From positions 14,054,310 to 14,118,309 of the forward strand of contig NC_092575.1 of the NCBI RefSeq assembly GCF_037975245.1: DNA of 64,000 bases, given 5' to 3'. The translations under genes and the position numbers were made by a program. Source of the DNA: Apostichopus japonicus (Eukaryota; Echinodermata; Holothuroidea; Aspidochirotida; Stichopodidae). Of the stretch, positions 41,930-54,257 are shown piece after piece. The notes under the pieces were generated by a model. The model ran no database searches. It was given only the letters and a program-made list of their open reading frames with translations, and had not been told where the DNA came from. Position 1 is the first letter of the stretch. Each line of letters starts with the position of its first letter.

Positions 41930-42529
41930 TGTGTGACTACAGCTCAACATATGAAATAAACTTTGTGTTTTGATTTGTTGCGAACACCTATTTATATGTG
42001 TAGAATCTGGAACACAATAAGACTAATTAAATCACGTGTTGGTACTCTAATATGGTATAGATGATCGACCAACGGAACTATGAGGTCAATTAAAAAGATG
42101 CTGACATATGAATATTTTGATATTGGCAGTTGTTGCATAGTTGCTTAACACAATTCTGAATGATACCCGAGTACATTGCTGTTAATTGACTGGATAATAA
42201 GATCGATTTGCTAGTAGCTTAGAATATAAAATGTGACATAATGGTTTAGAATTTTAAAGATAAATGATCTTCCTGTTTCGATAATGATAGTCTCTGCCAG
42301 AATAAATATAATAGTCAAGTCGTATGTTGGTGACACGTACTAGTCCTTTTTTAAATCCTTTTTTCATCGCACATCGTACGTTTCAAAGTTCAACTAGCTT
42401 ATCCATACACAAATCCCGACATGTGAGATAAAGATTGAACTATTTTCTCGATATTTTGACTAGTTTATTTTACTGAAATGTTTATTTAGAATAAAAAATA
42501 CTGTGATAAGTACTACTGAAAATCTCTAA
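41930..42529. other. Upstream flank of CTL-1; no gene
   Basis: Should include the promoter of CTL-1. Reading the minus strand, TATAAAT-like sequence occurs near 41987-41998 (about 70-80 bases upstream of the start codon), compatible with a TATA box but unproven. Nothing else recognised. Confidence 0.4.
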
Positions 42530-42790
42530 GTTTTGTAACAAAGTAAAAACTGGATCGTGCTATAAATCGGTATCATGTGCTGTTGGGATTACAGTAAGAA
42601 CGGAGGATATGTGTAAACCCAACAAATCCAGTTGTTGGGATTTGTTGGGATTACACACATCCTTGGTTCTTACTGTAATCCTAATAGCACATGCATGCTA
42701 CCGAATTATCAGATTTGATTTTGTGGTACAAAGTTTTCAGATTTAAAGTAGTTACTGTGTTCTCTGTGTGTATCGGGTGCTGTGTGAATC
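42530..42790. mobile_element. Foldback element, copy 2
   Basis: Closely similar to 13525-13855, with the hairpin centre near 42634 (CAACAAATCC, AGTTGTT, GGGATTTGTTG). The left arm is shorter than the right, so this copy is truncated at its left end. A more distant relative, with GTAGTTACTGTACC and GAGTATCGGGTGCACC, lies at about 43690-43830. Confidence 0.82.
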
Positions 42791-43958
42791 CGTTGATCGT
42801 GACAATCACATGTATACAACACTTAACATCCGTCAGTTTTCAGTTTTCAGAGATTTAACAATTGCCAATTAAAATGTAGGCACATAATTAAGTTCCATAT
42901 ACTGAAGACCGTTAAGAAAAACCCTGCTATCAGGCCGCATTGTTTTTTTTAACACGTTTAAGTTTTATGAGGGATGGCTAAAGTGACTGGAATTTATTCT
43001 AGCTAATACAGAGACAATTAGGTCAGATCCTCGAGTGCAATAAACCTCAACTCAGTGAAACGAGCTCTCTTTATGGCCACAGATAAAATTGTTTACAATG
43101 CATTACAGATTGGTCAAGGACAATGGTGTTGAAAGTAATTTTTCATATGACTGTAGTTGTCAGAATTTGTAAACAATGGCCTAACGTTAACATTAACGCC
43201 TGCAGTGGAGCCTATAGCCTATATATTGCTCCTTTGAGGTCTATAAAGTGGCCTGATATTATCTCAATTGACCTATTGTTAGCACTACATGTTCTTCCAA
43301 ACGTATTATTCCACAAAGATGTGTCTAAAAACCAATTCGATCACTTTGTTAAATATCCAGAAAGACGTTACCTGTTGCTATTTGGCACTTCTCCTGTGAT
43401 TGAATACTCGGAGGGATTGATATCGACCCTATATTATATATGCGACCTTAAGAAGTGGCTCATATTCAGTGAGTCGTCGCGCATTATTGTAGACGGATTC
43501 GTCTATTAAGGCTGCCTGTTGTATAGTTTGTTTCCAACAGCTGTCTGTTTTTGCTGACATATTATTTCACTGCAAGTTTTTTCTTACTGTAAATTTAAAA
43601 AAAAAAAAATATTTAAAAATTTTTAAACAAATTTAATTTTTGTTTTAATTACTGCAAATTTTCACCTGTCGGACTCGTAGTTCAACGTGTAACAGCTTTC
43701 CAGTAATTACTGTGCCAACTGTAACACATGTTACCGTGTTGCGAACACAGCGCAGTAGTTAATGATGCACGGTTGTGGAACATGAACAGTAGTTACTGTA
43801 CCAGTGGTACTATGAGTATCGGGTGCACCATGAAACATGCTTGACTAGAAACCGTTTATCTAATTTTATTGCATAAAATACCACATGTTGTTGCTATGCT
43901 GAATCTTGCTATGTTAACTATTTTTCAGGACTCACTTGTTCTCAACTTTACACAATTT
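42791..43958. other. No recognised gene
   Basis: A 128-codon plus-strand open frame at 43123-43509 has no recognisable domain or splice context. An AATAAA on the minus strand at 43865-43870, about 90 bases past the CTL-2 stop, is a good polyadenylation candidate for that gene. Confidence 0.45.
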
Positions 43959-46756
43959 TTAACAGCGGGTCAACAAGGTACACCAGCTATTATAGAACCA
44001 CTTTGCATGCAATAATCGGGGCTGACTTTGACATTGTTCCTGATTCTGACAATCATTTTGGCCGATCAACTTATATGGTCTCCACTTACTATGATAGGTT
44101 TTCTCTTGCTTCTCCGTCGTTTTCTCATTATTGAGTAGTGAAGGTTTCCGATCGTAACAGTAATATTATGGAATATAATGAAACTTTCTATACACATATA
44201 AAAAAAAGTTACCTTTGATCTCGCTGGAATGGCTGGCCATTCAACCACTCGAAATAATCTTTACCTTTACTCCGTACGATTCCAATCCACACAAGCGTGC
44301 ATGATGGAGACGTTCCCTCTGCATTGAACATTTCCAGGGTGTCCTGAAAGTTATAGAAGATAAAGTTACGATCAGTGGCGGAGCTAGGGGTATTGGTCAG
44401 GGGGGCGAGAATGGTCCGTAGGGGCGCTTTCGACACTATCTAAGCGGAGCGCCACGACAGGTTGGCGCGGAGCGTACAGACATTTTTTTGAGTAAAGATA
44501 CTCCCTAGATCGCCGGATATGACCCTTTTCGGGCCTTGATAATTTGCAGATAAACGAAGAATAAATAGGTGTCATCGCCATTTTGTCAGAAAATTACACC
44601 AACAAAATGTGACAAATGTCAATAAGTATTTGAGAGCGCACTAAAAAAGACAATAATAGAGAATATGTAAAAAGTGGTAAAAAGCTGAAAAGGTCGCCAG
44701 CAGTCCATTTGAGTCCGTCGTCCGCAAATTGTAAATCCATCCACACACTCGAGCGCTCGATCCCCCGTCATGGTTGACTTTGTCATATATCAGTGGCGGA
44801 TCGGTGTTATCAGGAGGTGGACTGTGAGTGTAGGGCCTACATTCGATTTAGTTAAGCTATTTTAACGGACCCTCCGCTCCCTCCGACATAAAGTTGATAC
44901 CTGTACGTACCTCCAAGTAATCAACATTCACCCGTTTCAACCTGGGTATACTTGTGGATATATCATATTCCTTCTTAAAACCCACACGTCACTCCTCATG
45001 CCCCGGTCATCTGCCCTTCCCTCTTGACGGACAAAGACAGACACCGTTATGCCAATGTTCACCCAGTGCAGTAAACACTAATCACACCTATACCTTTACC
45101 AACCCCTTTCTGCTTCGTAATATATACACACACATTGGCGCTACCCACTCCTTCTGCGCACTTTGAAAGAGGGGGTGAGTAGGTATATGTTTCTGCCGAG
45201 AAGGCGCGTAGCCAAGGGCGGGGCGAAGGGGGCGACCGCCCCCTCTTTGAGCATATTTTTTATAATATCGCTAGTAATTTCAAAATATAAAATGCTTATA
45301 ATGCAACTTACAAAGCCTGGGAAGTGCCATTTCCAGCGATCTGGGAGGCATTTTCGGCAAACATTTTCTTTTACGCTTGGTGCCAACTCATGGTGGCGCT
45401 ACGGTTAGATAGTTTGCCTACAGGATTCGCCCCTCCCTTGGCAAATTCCTCGCAACGCGCCTGCTGCCGACTCAGATTTTCAACTAGGAATGTACCGTAC
45501 TCGACAGCTCTGCTAAATCATTCAACTGAATCCTTTTTTATTAGCAAATGAATTTCTAAGCCGAATGGAATGTTCTGCCTTTTTTAGTTCCATATAGCCC
45601 CCATAATACTTCTTAATACGTAAAAGTTTCGAAGCAAAATTCAAAATGAAATACCGCAATTCATCGTTTAATTGTATTTGTCTGCCATATTACGCTTTGA
45701 GGACTTCAGAAACCTATATTTCCTCAGTTTTCTTACCAGTAGGTTTTGTGCTGAATTAGAGACCGCAATACCCAGTCCCAACTTATCTTGACAAACTTTC
45801 CGCGATTCATTGAAGTTTTGCTCTACTTCTGAAGAGCTTGTAACTCATTCCGATCGGGCTAAGATTTGTGGTCCGAACGTTCGAATCTTGGAAAGACGAA
45901 ACAATAAACATGATCAATTTGATTGCAAGTAACTACTTGGAAGACTTTCAGATAATGTAGTCCTGAACAAGAAATTGGATTTGATCAAAAAGAGGTACGG
46001 TACATACAGATCGGTTTGTTCAATGTATGATCATATTCAAGTGCATTCTCCAATATGTAATACCACAGCACATGTATATGCTATAGGCGTTTCAAAATAG
46101 CATTGAATAGGACAATTAATTGGTTATCTGCAATGAAGGTCGCACGGGCGTATCCTGCATTTATACGTAGTAGCTTCATGTGCATGTTGACTTCGTGCAC
46201 GTGTTTGTTCGAGTTTGATTTGAAAGTAACATTCTTTTTTATGACTTGCAACATGGGCAGTGATAGTAGTGGAACTAACCTAATTATTAAGAGCGAAGGG
46301 GACAAGTATGTTTAATTATAAGTGACTTCAATAGAGACTGATAAATTCGTTTGAAAACGAAATACTAAAATATGAACAGTGAGAAGTTACAGTGGGATAG
46401 GAGGACACGGGGTGTGCGGGAAGGAGGCTAACATGTTATGCAGTCGTTTTTGGACTTTGTTCCTCAATCGTAAATCTCGTATTGCAAAGAAATTAGCATA
46501 CATATTATAAAGTTTAGTTGAGACTGATAAAAATCGCTGGAAAATAAAATACTTAAATACCTTTGGTCGGATCCCTTTCGGATAATCCTCCAATGAGGAA
46601 TGACGTACAATTCTCTGGATCATGTTCATATATGATCCACTGTAAGGATCCATCTACGTAGGCTTGGCTCTTGTAACAAACTTTAGCTGTGATGAAAAGA
46701 AATATAAATATCAAAACCGAAAACGAAAACGAAATATATGTTTTCTGTTGTTTCAT
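43959..46756 (-). CDS. CTL-2: divergent C-type lectin-like gene with one frameshift
   Basis: Exons 46561-46756, 45737-45886, 44213-44343 and 43959-44088, with GT/AG ends and phases 1, 0 and 2, as in CTL-3 where comparable. Exon 1 gives a signal peptide or anchor (residues 8-23) and KVCYKSQAY. Exon 2 contains NLSPIGMSYKLF and ESRKVCQDKLGLGIAVS but is 150 nt against 149 in CTL-3. One extra base near 45815 breaks the frame. Exon 3 reads DTLEMFNAEGTSPSC, VWIGIV and FEWLNGQPF. Exon 4 is the least certain: QNDCQNQEQC and KWFYNSWCTLLTRC, then TAA. There is no EPN/QPD or WND, so calcium-dependent sugar binding is unlikely. Either a recent pseudogene or a sequence error. MITE-A and MITE-B lie in the intron between exons 2 and 3. 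Confidence 0.72.
44373..44697. mobile_element. MITE-B copy 2, 3'-truncated
   Basis: Starts CAGTGGCGGAGC and stays closely similar to 32763-33121 until about GGTCGCC, where the right end is lost. It begins only 29 bases from the acceptor of CTL-2 exon 3, so it adjoins or replaces the branch-point region. Confidence 0.88.
45201..45463. mobile_element. MITE-A copy 3 in a CTL-2 intron
   Basis: Left end AAGGCGCGTAGCCAAGGG (first base changed), right end CGCAACGCGCCTG. Flanked by CTGCCGAG (45193-45200) and CTGCCGAC (45464-45471), an 8-bp duplication with one mismatch. Same orientation as copy 2. Confidence 0.87.
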
Positions 46757-47660
46757 CTAAATAAAACCGACTTTAATTGACCCAGAAAGTTTATTACACT
46801 AGTAAATTTACATAATGGAAAATAATAATTAGTGCCTATGAGTAAATAAACAAGTGAATAATAATATGTTGCGTCACACTAAGCCTCGTATAGTGGAACC
46901 GATGCGTGAAAATGGTTTCTAGCACTACTAGCACTAGTTTCTAGCACTAGTATGTACAGCTATAAGGTTGGGGAGGGGGGTTGGCAGGGAGTGGGATTAA
47001 TTATGATGCAACTCTGTTTCTTCTTAGTTAAGTTATACATTATGCCTGAAGTTACATATGAGAGGTTTTGCTACTATATTATCAACCGGCATCTAAGCCC
47101 TGTACTCCGCACAATCCTTCCCCTATACAATTCCCCTTCCCCTATACAATTCCCCTTTCCCTTCTCCCCCACCCTCCGTGTTTGAATCTCAATCCGACCC
47201 ACCAATATGTTAAACATGAATATCTTTTGAAGCTCACGTCCATTGCATATACCGGTGAAACCTTATAATACTACACGTAATAAATGAAATTTTACCTTCA
47301 GATATTATAAACAGTGTTACCAAAATGGTAGCTGTTTTGACCTGAAACATGTTTCGAGTGTCCCTTCACCTGTTCATGTATTACATCTGTAACAATCAAA
47401 CCAAGAAGAACTAAACAGTTGAATGTATTACACATATTCGCGCCATCAAAATAATTGCTCCGTTGTATATGATAAATCTTTGCAACAAAATTCCTCGAAC
47501 CTAACAAGACGTGAGGAATTCCACATTTTGCTGCAAAATGAAAATATTTATCCTTCGTCAGAATCTTTCAAGTTAACAATTTGTAGCTAAAGGATAAAGT
47601 GAAGACTTTACAGACGTCCGAGCAACCTACGACACCTTCTTGTGCGTGCTGCTGTTCCAC
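46757..47660. other. Upstream flank of CTL-2; no gene
   Basis: Contains a GGTTGGGGAGGGGGG tract at about 46966 and a C-rich tract with repeated TATACAATTCCCCTTCC at about 47120-47170. No supported coding region. Confidence 0.45.
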
Positions 47661-47673
47661 CTCTAACTAGTAA

Positions 47674-48192
47674 CCCTACACCCATTCAGCACTTGGTACT
47701 TTCAAATGTGATCGTACTTCGAGATGCATCATCTGCAGTCGCCACATTGTTGAATCCAATTCCATCACCAGCCACAGCATGCAACTCACACACAAGACTA
47801 AGGGTCACATCACCTGCACAACCACTAATGTCATCTATCTGATCTCTTGTAGAGTTTGCGGCATCCAGTATGTTGGCGAAACCAAATCCACCCTCAAGAA
47901 GCGATTCTATGGTCACAGATCCACTGTCAACACCATGAAGACTGAGACCCCAGTTGGAGAACACTTTAACCTTCCCAGCCATACCATTAACGACATGTCT
48001 CTACATGGGATTGAATCCTTAGGTAGCCGCCCTGACCTAGTACGAATCAGCAGAGAGAGGCTGTGGATGCAACGCCTTCACACCATTCAACCTCATGGGC
48101 TCAACATTCAGGAAGGACATGACAAACTTCTGTCCCCTCCCCCCCCCCCCCTCCATCTCCTCCACGTCGGCTCATCATTGCAGTTCTTATAG
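47674..48192 (+). mobile_element. Penelope-like retroelement fragment: GIY-YIG endonuclease domain
   Basis: Open from just after TAA (47671-47673) to TAG at 48190-48192, about 172 codons. An upstream cysteine cluster (FKCDRTSRCIICSRH) is followed by VIYLISCRVCGIQYVGETKS and LKKRFYGHRS, then GEHFNLPSH and RERLWMQRLHTIQPHGLN. This is the GIY-YIG endonuclease at the C terminus of Penelope-like elements, which nicks target DNA during retrotransposition. The reverse transcriptase that should precede it is absent or beyond recognition, so this is a 5'-truncated copy. The GIY-YIG core is uninterrupted; the residues after QEGHDK run into a poly-C tract and are probably not native. Confidence 0.88.
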
Positions 48193-49079
48193 TTAATGTT
48201 AATCCGTTGTTTCTTAAGGTCAACCAGAATATGTTCGTTAAACTTCATATACACAACAGAGCACCCTTTGGATGACATTCAACACCATTTGTCCTTAACA
48301 AATTGGTAATAAATTATAAACATGTCATTTGAGAACATATCATCTTAATTTCTCCCTTTGAGTTTTGTATTGCAACTGAGGAACTAGTCTGATGGGCTAA
48401 AAGGTCAAGTCACTTTAACTAGTGAACCTCAACTGTTTAAAGGGTCATTCCAAAAAACAAACAAAAAATAAGTAAATGTGCTATACAACCCTAGCTAGAC
48501 CGAGAACAGTGGTTTTTAACGGTCCACGGCATATCAAAGTTAATTTGGTTCCTGAAGTTATCAAAACACAATAAGGGGTATATATATTTTTTTGTGAATC
48601 TCAAACAAAGTTCATAAAATCACTCAGTTTCCGAAACTACCTACTATCAGGTATGAGAATTGCTACAACACTGTTGCTTATAATGGGACCATATTGACAC
48701 TGGTATACTTTGGTCTTCTTGCAAAAGTGATATAGATTGAATTCTATGTATATTAAAATGTTATCACATGGTCTTGCTGGCTTGTGTGTCTCTGGCATTG
48801 CAACGAATATAATGCTTGTTTTGGTGTAGGTTGGGTAAATCTTTGCCAACACATTTATACCCAACAATGAGTTTAATTGCTTGGCTTACCACAAATAACC
48901 CATTACAATAAATTCATTCCACCTTCAGAGTGACAAGAAAAAAGGTTTTTAGGGAATTCGATGGCGCTAGTTTGAAACAGGGTGTTTTTTAATATAAAAT
49001 AATTATATGGCTCTTAAAGGCATCCGTAGATTCACTTTTAGGAGAATAGCGCCTCATCAGGCCACGTATTCAGTGGACG
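48193..49079. other. No gene; possible 3' region of the Penelope-like element
   Basis: The first 250 bases share patches with 15690-15900 (GGATGACATTCAACA, TGAGGAA). Beyond about 48450 nothing is recognised. Confidence 0.4.
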
Positions 49080-49439
49080 GTGGCTGCAAGCATGCCGGTC
49101 GCAGAGATGTCACCACCTCTGGCCAAAGGCAAGGATTCACGCACGCCACCTAGTACGCTTCTGGTCGATTTGACCGACCTTCTGCGCATCCTCCCGGGTT
49201 CTTTTGCGACAACAAGGGAGACATGGTACGGGATCCTAGGCCACAAAAAGTACCATACCTACAGCCAAAGGTATTATCGCCAGAGGCCTGTCTTGAACCC
49301 TAGCCACGATTTACACGACCGACAAGGAATGAGTCTTTCGTCACCCGCTTAACAGCATCGGCCACCACATCGGCTAGTAATTTATGTGGTTGAATTAATA
49401 TATCAAGACTTTAGCGTCGACTGCTGAAAGAGAAAAAGA

Positions 49440-49530
49440 AATCTATCGTGTATAACCAACCATTGATGGAGTCGAACTCAGTTTCATCGGGTTACCAGTC
49501 CACTGCTCTACCATCTGAGCCATTTGACAA
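49440..49530 (-). mobile_element. tRNA-derived SINE head
   Basis: On the minus strand: A-box TGGCTCAGATGGTAGAGC, a GGT anticodon-like triplet (Thr-like) in CTGGTAACC, and B-box GAGTTCGACTCC. The T stem does not pair properly, so I read it as the head of a SINE whose body runs leftward (toward about 49080), not a functional tRNA. Body limits were not determined. Confidence 0.65.
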
Positions 49531-50955
49531 GTTGACATTTAACGAGCTTAAATAGGTATTATTGGTTGGATACAATCTATTGGTAACAGTGAATGACACT
49601 GCCTTCAACGAAATCTCTATTCATCCTGTTTCACTCTCATTAGAACAACGGATCTGAATATCTGTATTGACAAGAAGCTCACGCTCTAATGTCTTTGCTT
49701 ACATTGCAGCAAGCAGTAAGAATGTCGTTTCCTTTCAAGACGTAAATGTACACTAGGCTTATTCCCCGATACTATCGATGAATTCGAAGCAAGCAGTAAA
49801 AGAAAAACCGATTCCGTGAAATCTTCTTATTCACAAAAGGTCGCTTACGATTATGCTCGCAAGAGAGTTCTTGTTGTAGGTTGTCTCCCTTTACAACTAT
49901 ATTCTATGCAGACGATTATGAACTGGGATTAAGCCTAACATTTCAACAAACAATTTCAAGACCTTTTTGAATGAGGAAGGGACAATACTTATTAAGTCAA
50001 ACACGTTAACTACATGTGACAGACTAATCTTATTTAGGAATCTGAATGGCTGGAAATAGCACAGTAATTCGAAACTCGAAACAGAATTCATAGGGTTTTG
50101 AGTTTATGCAAGTAGATTTGGGAAACACGGGGATCGGGAATTCGTCAACTACAAGACTTTGTTTAGCCCGCAGTGACTTGTTGTATTTATTGATACTCTG
50201 AAACTGCGGTATTTGCGTGTATATTTTGTCAACACTCTGACATGGTCGACTCTATCAGTAGCTAAAATCTCTATAAAGCATAAGTTATAGGAGACAATAA
50301 CTAGTCCCTTGCAAGGTCGTAGCTACTCTCCTTTCACCGCCGCCCCTCCTTCTCATTCATTTGCCGATACGTTACTGAACCATGACAGTTGTATATTAGA
50401 TCTCTATAACAAAGATATAAACGAACGGAATAAAACTTAAATTTCCTCCTCCTATTGATTTGAAAAGAGGTGTTTGCGTCACCTCTCATAGAGTGTGGGT
50501 TTGAAAAAATTGAACATTGAACAAATAAATGATTTGTCTTTCATCCAGAACTCACCTTAATTTATTATTTGTCTTTCATCCATAACTCTGTTTTACCCTG
50601 TTTAACAAAAGATGTTGTGTCATTGAAATAGGCGTGACATGACAAAAATCAGGTTTAAGCATGAAAGGTATAAACGTAGTTCGGTAAATTGGGTAACCTT
50701 ATGTACGTAACCATGGTATCGTCTTGTATTAGGATCTTATATTGCCATTAGGTAACACGCAAATGTGTCACGCTCACTTCATACGATTTGACGCAAATAT
50801 ATCTTATCATCAAGAACATGCAAAATTGAGTGGGACCATCATATTTAATTAGACGATGGGCCAACGGAGACATTCCTCCCTCCCCCTAACTAACTTTAAC
50901 TTCCTCACCCGACCCATGCAACACATTTAATCTTGAAAAAAATATATATAACATA
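49531..50955. other. No recognised gene
   Basis: AT-rich. TTATTTGTCTTTCATCC occurs twice (about 50527 and 50565), a short local duplication. No coding supported. Confidence 0.5.
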
Positions 50956-51161
50956 TATAAAGTGCCCTCTGGAGGGGGGTGGGAGGAGGGGGGAAACATT
51001 AAAGGTACCAATCGGAACGTAGGTGCACTATCATGCAGCCAACATGCAGACAGCCAAAACAGCTGATAGTGTGCCTGGTATATATTTAAGCCGTGTGGCA
51101 CTCTCAGTAGTCTGTTCATACATACGTGGGTTTATATCTGACCATATTAGAGAGTCCCCAT
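50956..51161 (-). repeat. Inverted partial copy of repeat D
   Basis: Reverse complement of about 2332-2560 in repeat D (GGTACCTTTAATGTTTC, TGCAGCC, CCGTGTGGCACTCT, ACCCACGTATG). It is more diverged than the two long D copies, so the core of D belongs to a dispersed repeat family. Confidence 0.88.
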
Positions 51162-51310
51162 GTAGCTAATAAGTGCTTTCATTGTTTCAGTGTCAAGTGC
51201 GTAAAATCAGCTTGATCATGGAAAAAAGAATGAAAAATGCAAAGTAAAAAAAAGAAGAAGAATAGCTAAAGGAATAGCCGTGTTTGCACCTTCGGCAACA
51301 CTTTGTCTTC

Positions 51311-51382
51311 ATGACGACGACGACGACTACGACGACGACGACTACGACGACGACGACGACGACGATGACGACGACGACGAAT
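51311..51382. repeat. (GAC)n microsatellite
   Basis: About 23 GAC units with a few TAC/GAT variants, adjoining the tail of the SINE that lies to its right on the minus strand; it probably grew from that tail. Confidence 0.93.
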
Positions 51383-51630
51383 ATGTATGTATGTATGTAT
51401 TTTAGATCCACCTGCAAGCAGGAACTCGCGAAGAAGCCATCATTCGCTTATCAAAGCCGCAAGCCGACCGAAGTCTCTTAGATTCATATTTAACGTCCAT
51501 GATTATGAATTGTCAATTTTCAACAACTCTGTAACTGGACGACATGCATTAATCTTGGAGTGACTTGAACCGGAGACCTTATGATTGAAAGGCACCGGCG
51601 TTAACCACTGAGCTATAACACTCCACTATA
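51383..51630 (-). mobile_element. tRNA-derived SINE, intact copy
   Basis: On the minus strand: A-box ATAGCTCAGTGGTTAACG, B-box CCGGTTCAAGTC, a body with CCAAGATTAATGCATGTCG, and a (CATA)n tail. Same family as 11518-11965, without the nested insertion. Confidence 0.87.
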
Positions 51631-51639
51631 GTCCTTTCA

Positions 51640-52583
51640 AAAAGATTTAATATGGAAATGAAGGTGGTTGCGTTAAATTACTATACAACAACAATTTACT
51701 TCTTCGCAGCTCCTCTCCATTTGTGATGCCTGAAACAATTTAACTCTTCTTTCATTAGCCGAAACTAAGTTTTTAACCTCGGCAATCATGTTACATGAAA
51801 ATTAAGTTAAATAATTGAGTTATTTTGTCAGCAATAGTTGTATCATGTAGCTACAACAACTGGTTGTAGCTCCATGATTGTATTAAAAACGTAAAAAACG
51901 AATGGTACTTTCGTAATTGTATTCATCTGTTTGTTTTAATATCTTTGTAGACAATACCTACGTTGGCTTGAGGCCGAAATATATCAATACTGGGCGATGG
52001 ATTATAGGCTGACCGGCCATTGTAATGGAACGCGAACATCGGACTGAGGTTAAAAGGCTTATACTGTACATACCTGATTAAAATCGGGCCCGCCACTCCA
52101 TTCCAATTGATTTAAGCCAGTTTCATTGTTTCGATAATATCAACCTACACAAGTGTTCATTCTGGGTTTCCTATATATTTTCACTAAATTTGACATCTGA
52201 CCTTTGGTTCCGGTCAAATTTGAAGAAAATCCGCCCAGCCGTTTAGGAGGAGTTCTTGACATAAAATTGCGTTATAAATGTAAATTTGACCTTTAACCAC
52301 GTGACCTTTGAACTCGGTCCCCATGGCAAGCCACATTTCAATATTTTCCCTTGGAGTTTGAGAAACAAAATCGAACTCATTTTGACCTTTGGCCTCTAAC
52401 TTTGGACGTTTGGTTCCGGGGGTCTGCGACACACAAAGGGTTTACCCTGGGGTACCGTCCCATCAAGTTTGAAGAAAATCGGACGAGCCGTTTAGGAGTT
52501 TTTGTCACAACCTTGTACACACACATCCCCACGCACACTCACTCACATACTTCTTCTCATTTCTAATGTGGGTTGAAGTATAA
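51640..52583. repeat. Dispersed repeat with duplicated TTTGAAGAAAATC motif
   Basis: No gene. From about 52020, TTTGACCT and GACCTTTG motifs recur. A GGTTCCGG ... CAAGTTTGAAGAAAATCGG ... AGCCGTTTAGGAG module appears at about 52207-52246 and again at about 52414-52500. 51640-52010 shows nothing recognisable. Confidence 0.6.
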
Positions 52584-52624
52584 TATCTCATCTCCCTACA
52601 CATTACACGTAGAGAGATGAGATA
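52584..52624. repeat. Hairpin
   Basis: TATCTCATCTC (52584-52594) and GAGATGAGATA (52614-52624) pair perfectly; CCTAC/GTAGA extends the stem imperfectly. It could be the end of the repeat to its left. Confidence 0.85.
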
Positions 52625-53343
52625 ACAAAGAAGTTCACGCATGTCTGTGCTAAATCAAGGCTCTCTGTTCTCTTGACCATCAAAAAGTTCATCAATAAAT
52701 ATTCTAAGAATCAAAAGGCAGCAATTATCAACAGAAAAGTGTGACTAACTTGATAAGTAACCATCGTCACCACCTCTGTCAGACCTTTTCTACAAAGTAA
52801 TAATAATATATATATTGATTATTCTTTAATATAACCTTTCATTTTACCCATTTGCAAAAAGATTCACATTAACTGATGGCAATCGGTCTTACTGAAGGAA
52901 ATTTATTACTGTCAGTTACCGTTGTTACAGCTACTTACCTCGCTAAGTTTCACTTGAACAAAAGTTAAAAGTTGTCGCTATTGATCAATTGGATGATCTC
53001 CAGTTCGTCCGATATTTTGATCACTAAGTAATTGTCAATACTTTGATTACACTATATATCTACTGACAACCATACGAAACCGAAAATATGTTAAGAATGA
53101 AGCGTGTAAAACGTTTCGATTATATCAAGCCAGATAAATCTTAGGATTAATGTGCAGTTAATATAGTTGAAACAATTATCAACAAACATGTCGAATGGAA
53201 ACTAGATTTAGATTGGTTTAGGAAGATAAAAGTGAAAACTGCGGAAAAGGAAAGCCAGCATTTTTTTTTAATATGTGACAACATTTTAGTGGACATTACA
53301 TTGTTCGGTCTAATACGAGTATGGTTGAACAACACCCTTTGTC
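52625..53343. other. No recognised gene
   Basis: AT-rich, short open frames only. Confidence 0.5.
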
Positions 53344-53352
53344 AAAAGTAAC

Positions 53353-53715
53353 CAAGGGCGTAGGAACCGGGGGGCTGGGGGCGCCAGCCCCCCAGTGAAA
53401 AATATGGGGGCGGAAGTATCATTCCGCTCCCTCGCTTCGCAAGTCAGAAAACCCCTTTTTCATTTCCAAATGAGAAAAAAATTTGGAGCACCAAATTGCA
53501 TCTAAGGCCAGGTGAAAATGCAAAATTATTTACAAAATGGAGTGGGTGTTGAAGTGTGCTATATTGCACCAAATTGCATCTGAGGCCACCTGGAAATGCA
53601 AAAAAAATCCAAAGGGGAGGGGGACACCCCCTCCCCTTAGACCCCTCCCCCAGGCCGGCCATCAGTCTTCAGCCCCCCCCCCCCCCCCACTCAAAAGTAC
53701 TTTCCTACGACACTG
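53353..53715. mobile_element. MITE-C, longer copy
   Basis: Left end CAAGGGCGTAGGAA, right end TTCCTACGACACTG (imperfect inverted repeats). The 9-mer AAAAGTAAC lies directly on both sides (53344-53352 and 53716-53724), consistent with an 8-9 bp target duplication. GCACCAAATTGCATCT occurs twice internally. Related to the nested copy at 11644. Confidence 0.8.
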
Positions 53716-53992
53716 AAAAGTAACAAATGTTTTATAGAAAAAGTATTACTATCAGTGGCGGAGTAGCACTCTCCCTAACATCTACTGTACACCACCAGGG
53801 CTTTGGAGTACATTCCAATGAAATTGAATTACTCTCTGAAATGTAATTCTGTGCTAAAGTTAATATATAGCTACTGCAGAGAACTATTGGAAATCACTGT
53901 AACTTTCCCAAAGGTCCGCGCCAGGGCTTTGAATTAAATTTCATAAAAATTGAAATTCTCTCGCTCTTCACCTCAACCCCCCCCCCCCCCCC

Positions 53993-54182
53993 ATGTCCTT
54001 CTTTGAGTTTCTTTCTCTTTAAGATAGAAAAGAATTATATAATGTTTGAATAGTCAAGCGTCTATTAAACCTTTTCATGGACGATTTATGTCCTTCTTTG
54101 AGTTTCTTTCTCTTTAAGATAGAAAAGAATTATATAATGTTTGAATAGTCAAGCGTCTATTAAACCTTTTCATGGACGATTT
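53993..54182. repeat. Perfect 95-bp tandem duplication
   Basis: Two adjacent 95-bp copies starting ATGTCCTTCTTTGAG at 53993 and 54088, with no difference that I can see. It is either very recent or an assembly effect. Confidence 0.95.
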
Positions 54183-54257
54183 ACAGTCTAAATGTTAAGT
54201 TTTACAATATCAATACGGTGGATGTCGTTATGACCTGAATTTATTAACCATTCAATC

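Noticed and set aside
43123-43509. 128-codon plus-strand open frame
   Set aside because: No recognisable domain, splice context or paralog in the window; compatible with chance.
49450-49528. Functional tRNA-Thr gene on the minus strand
   Set aside because: Poor T-stem pairing and no matching acceptor stem; better as a SINE head.
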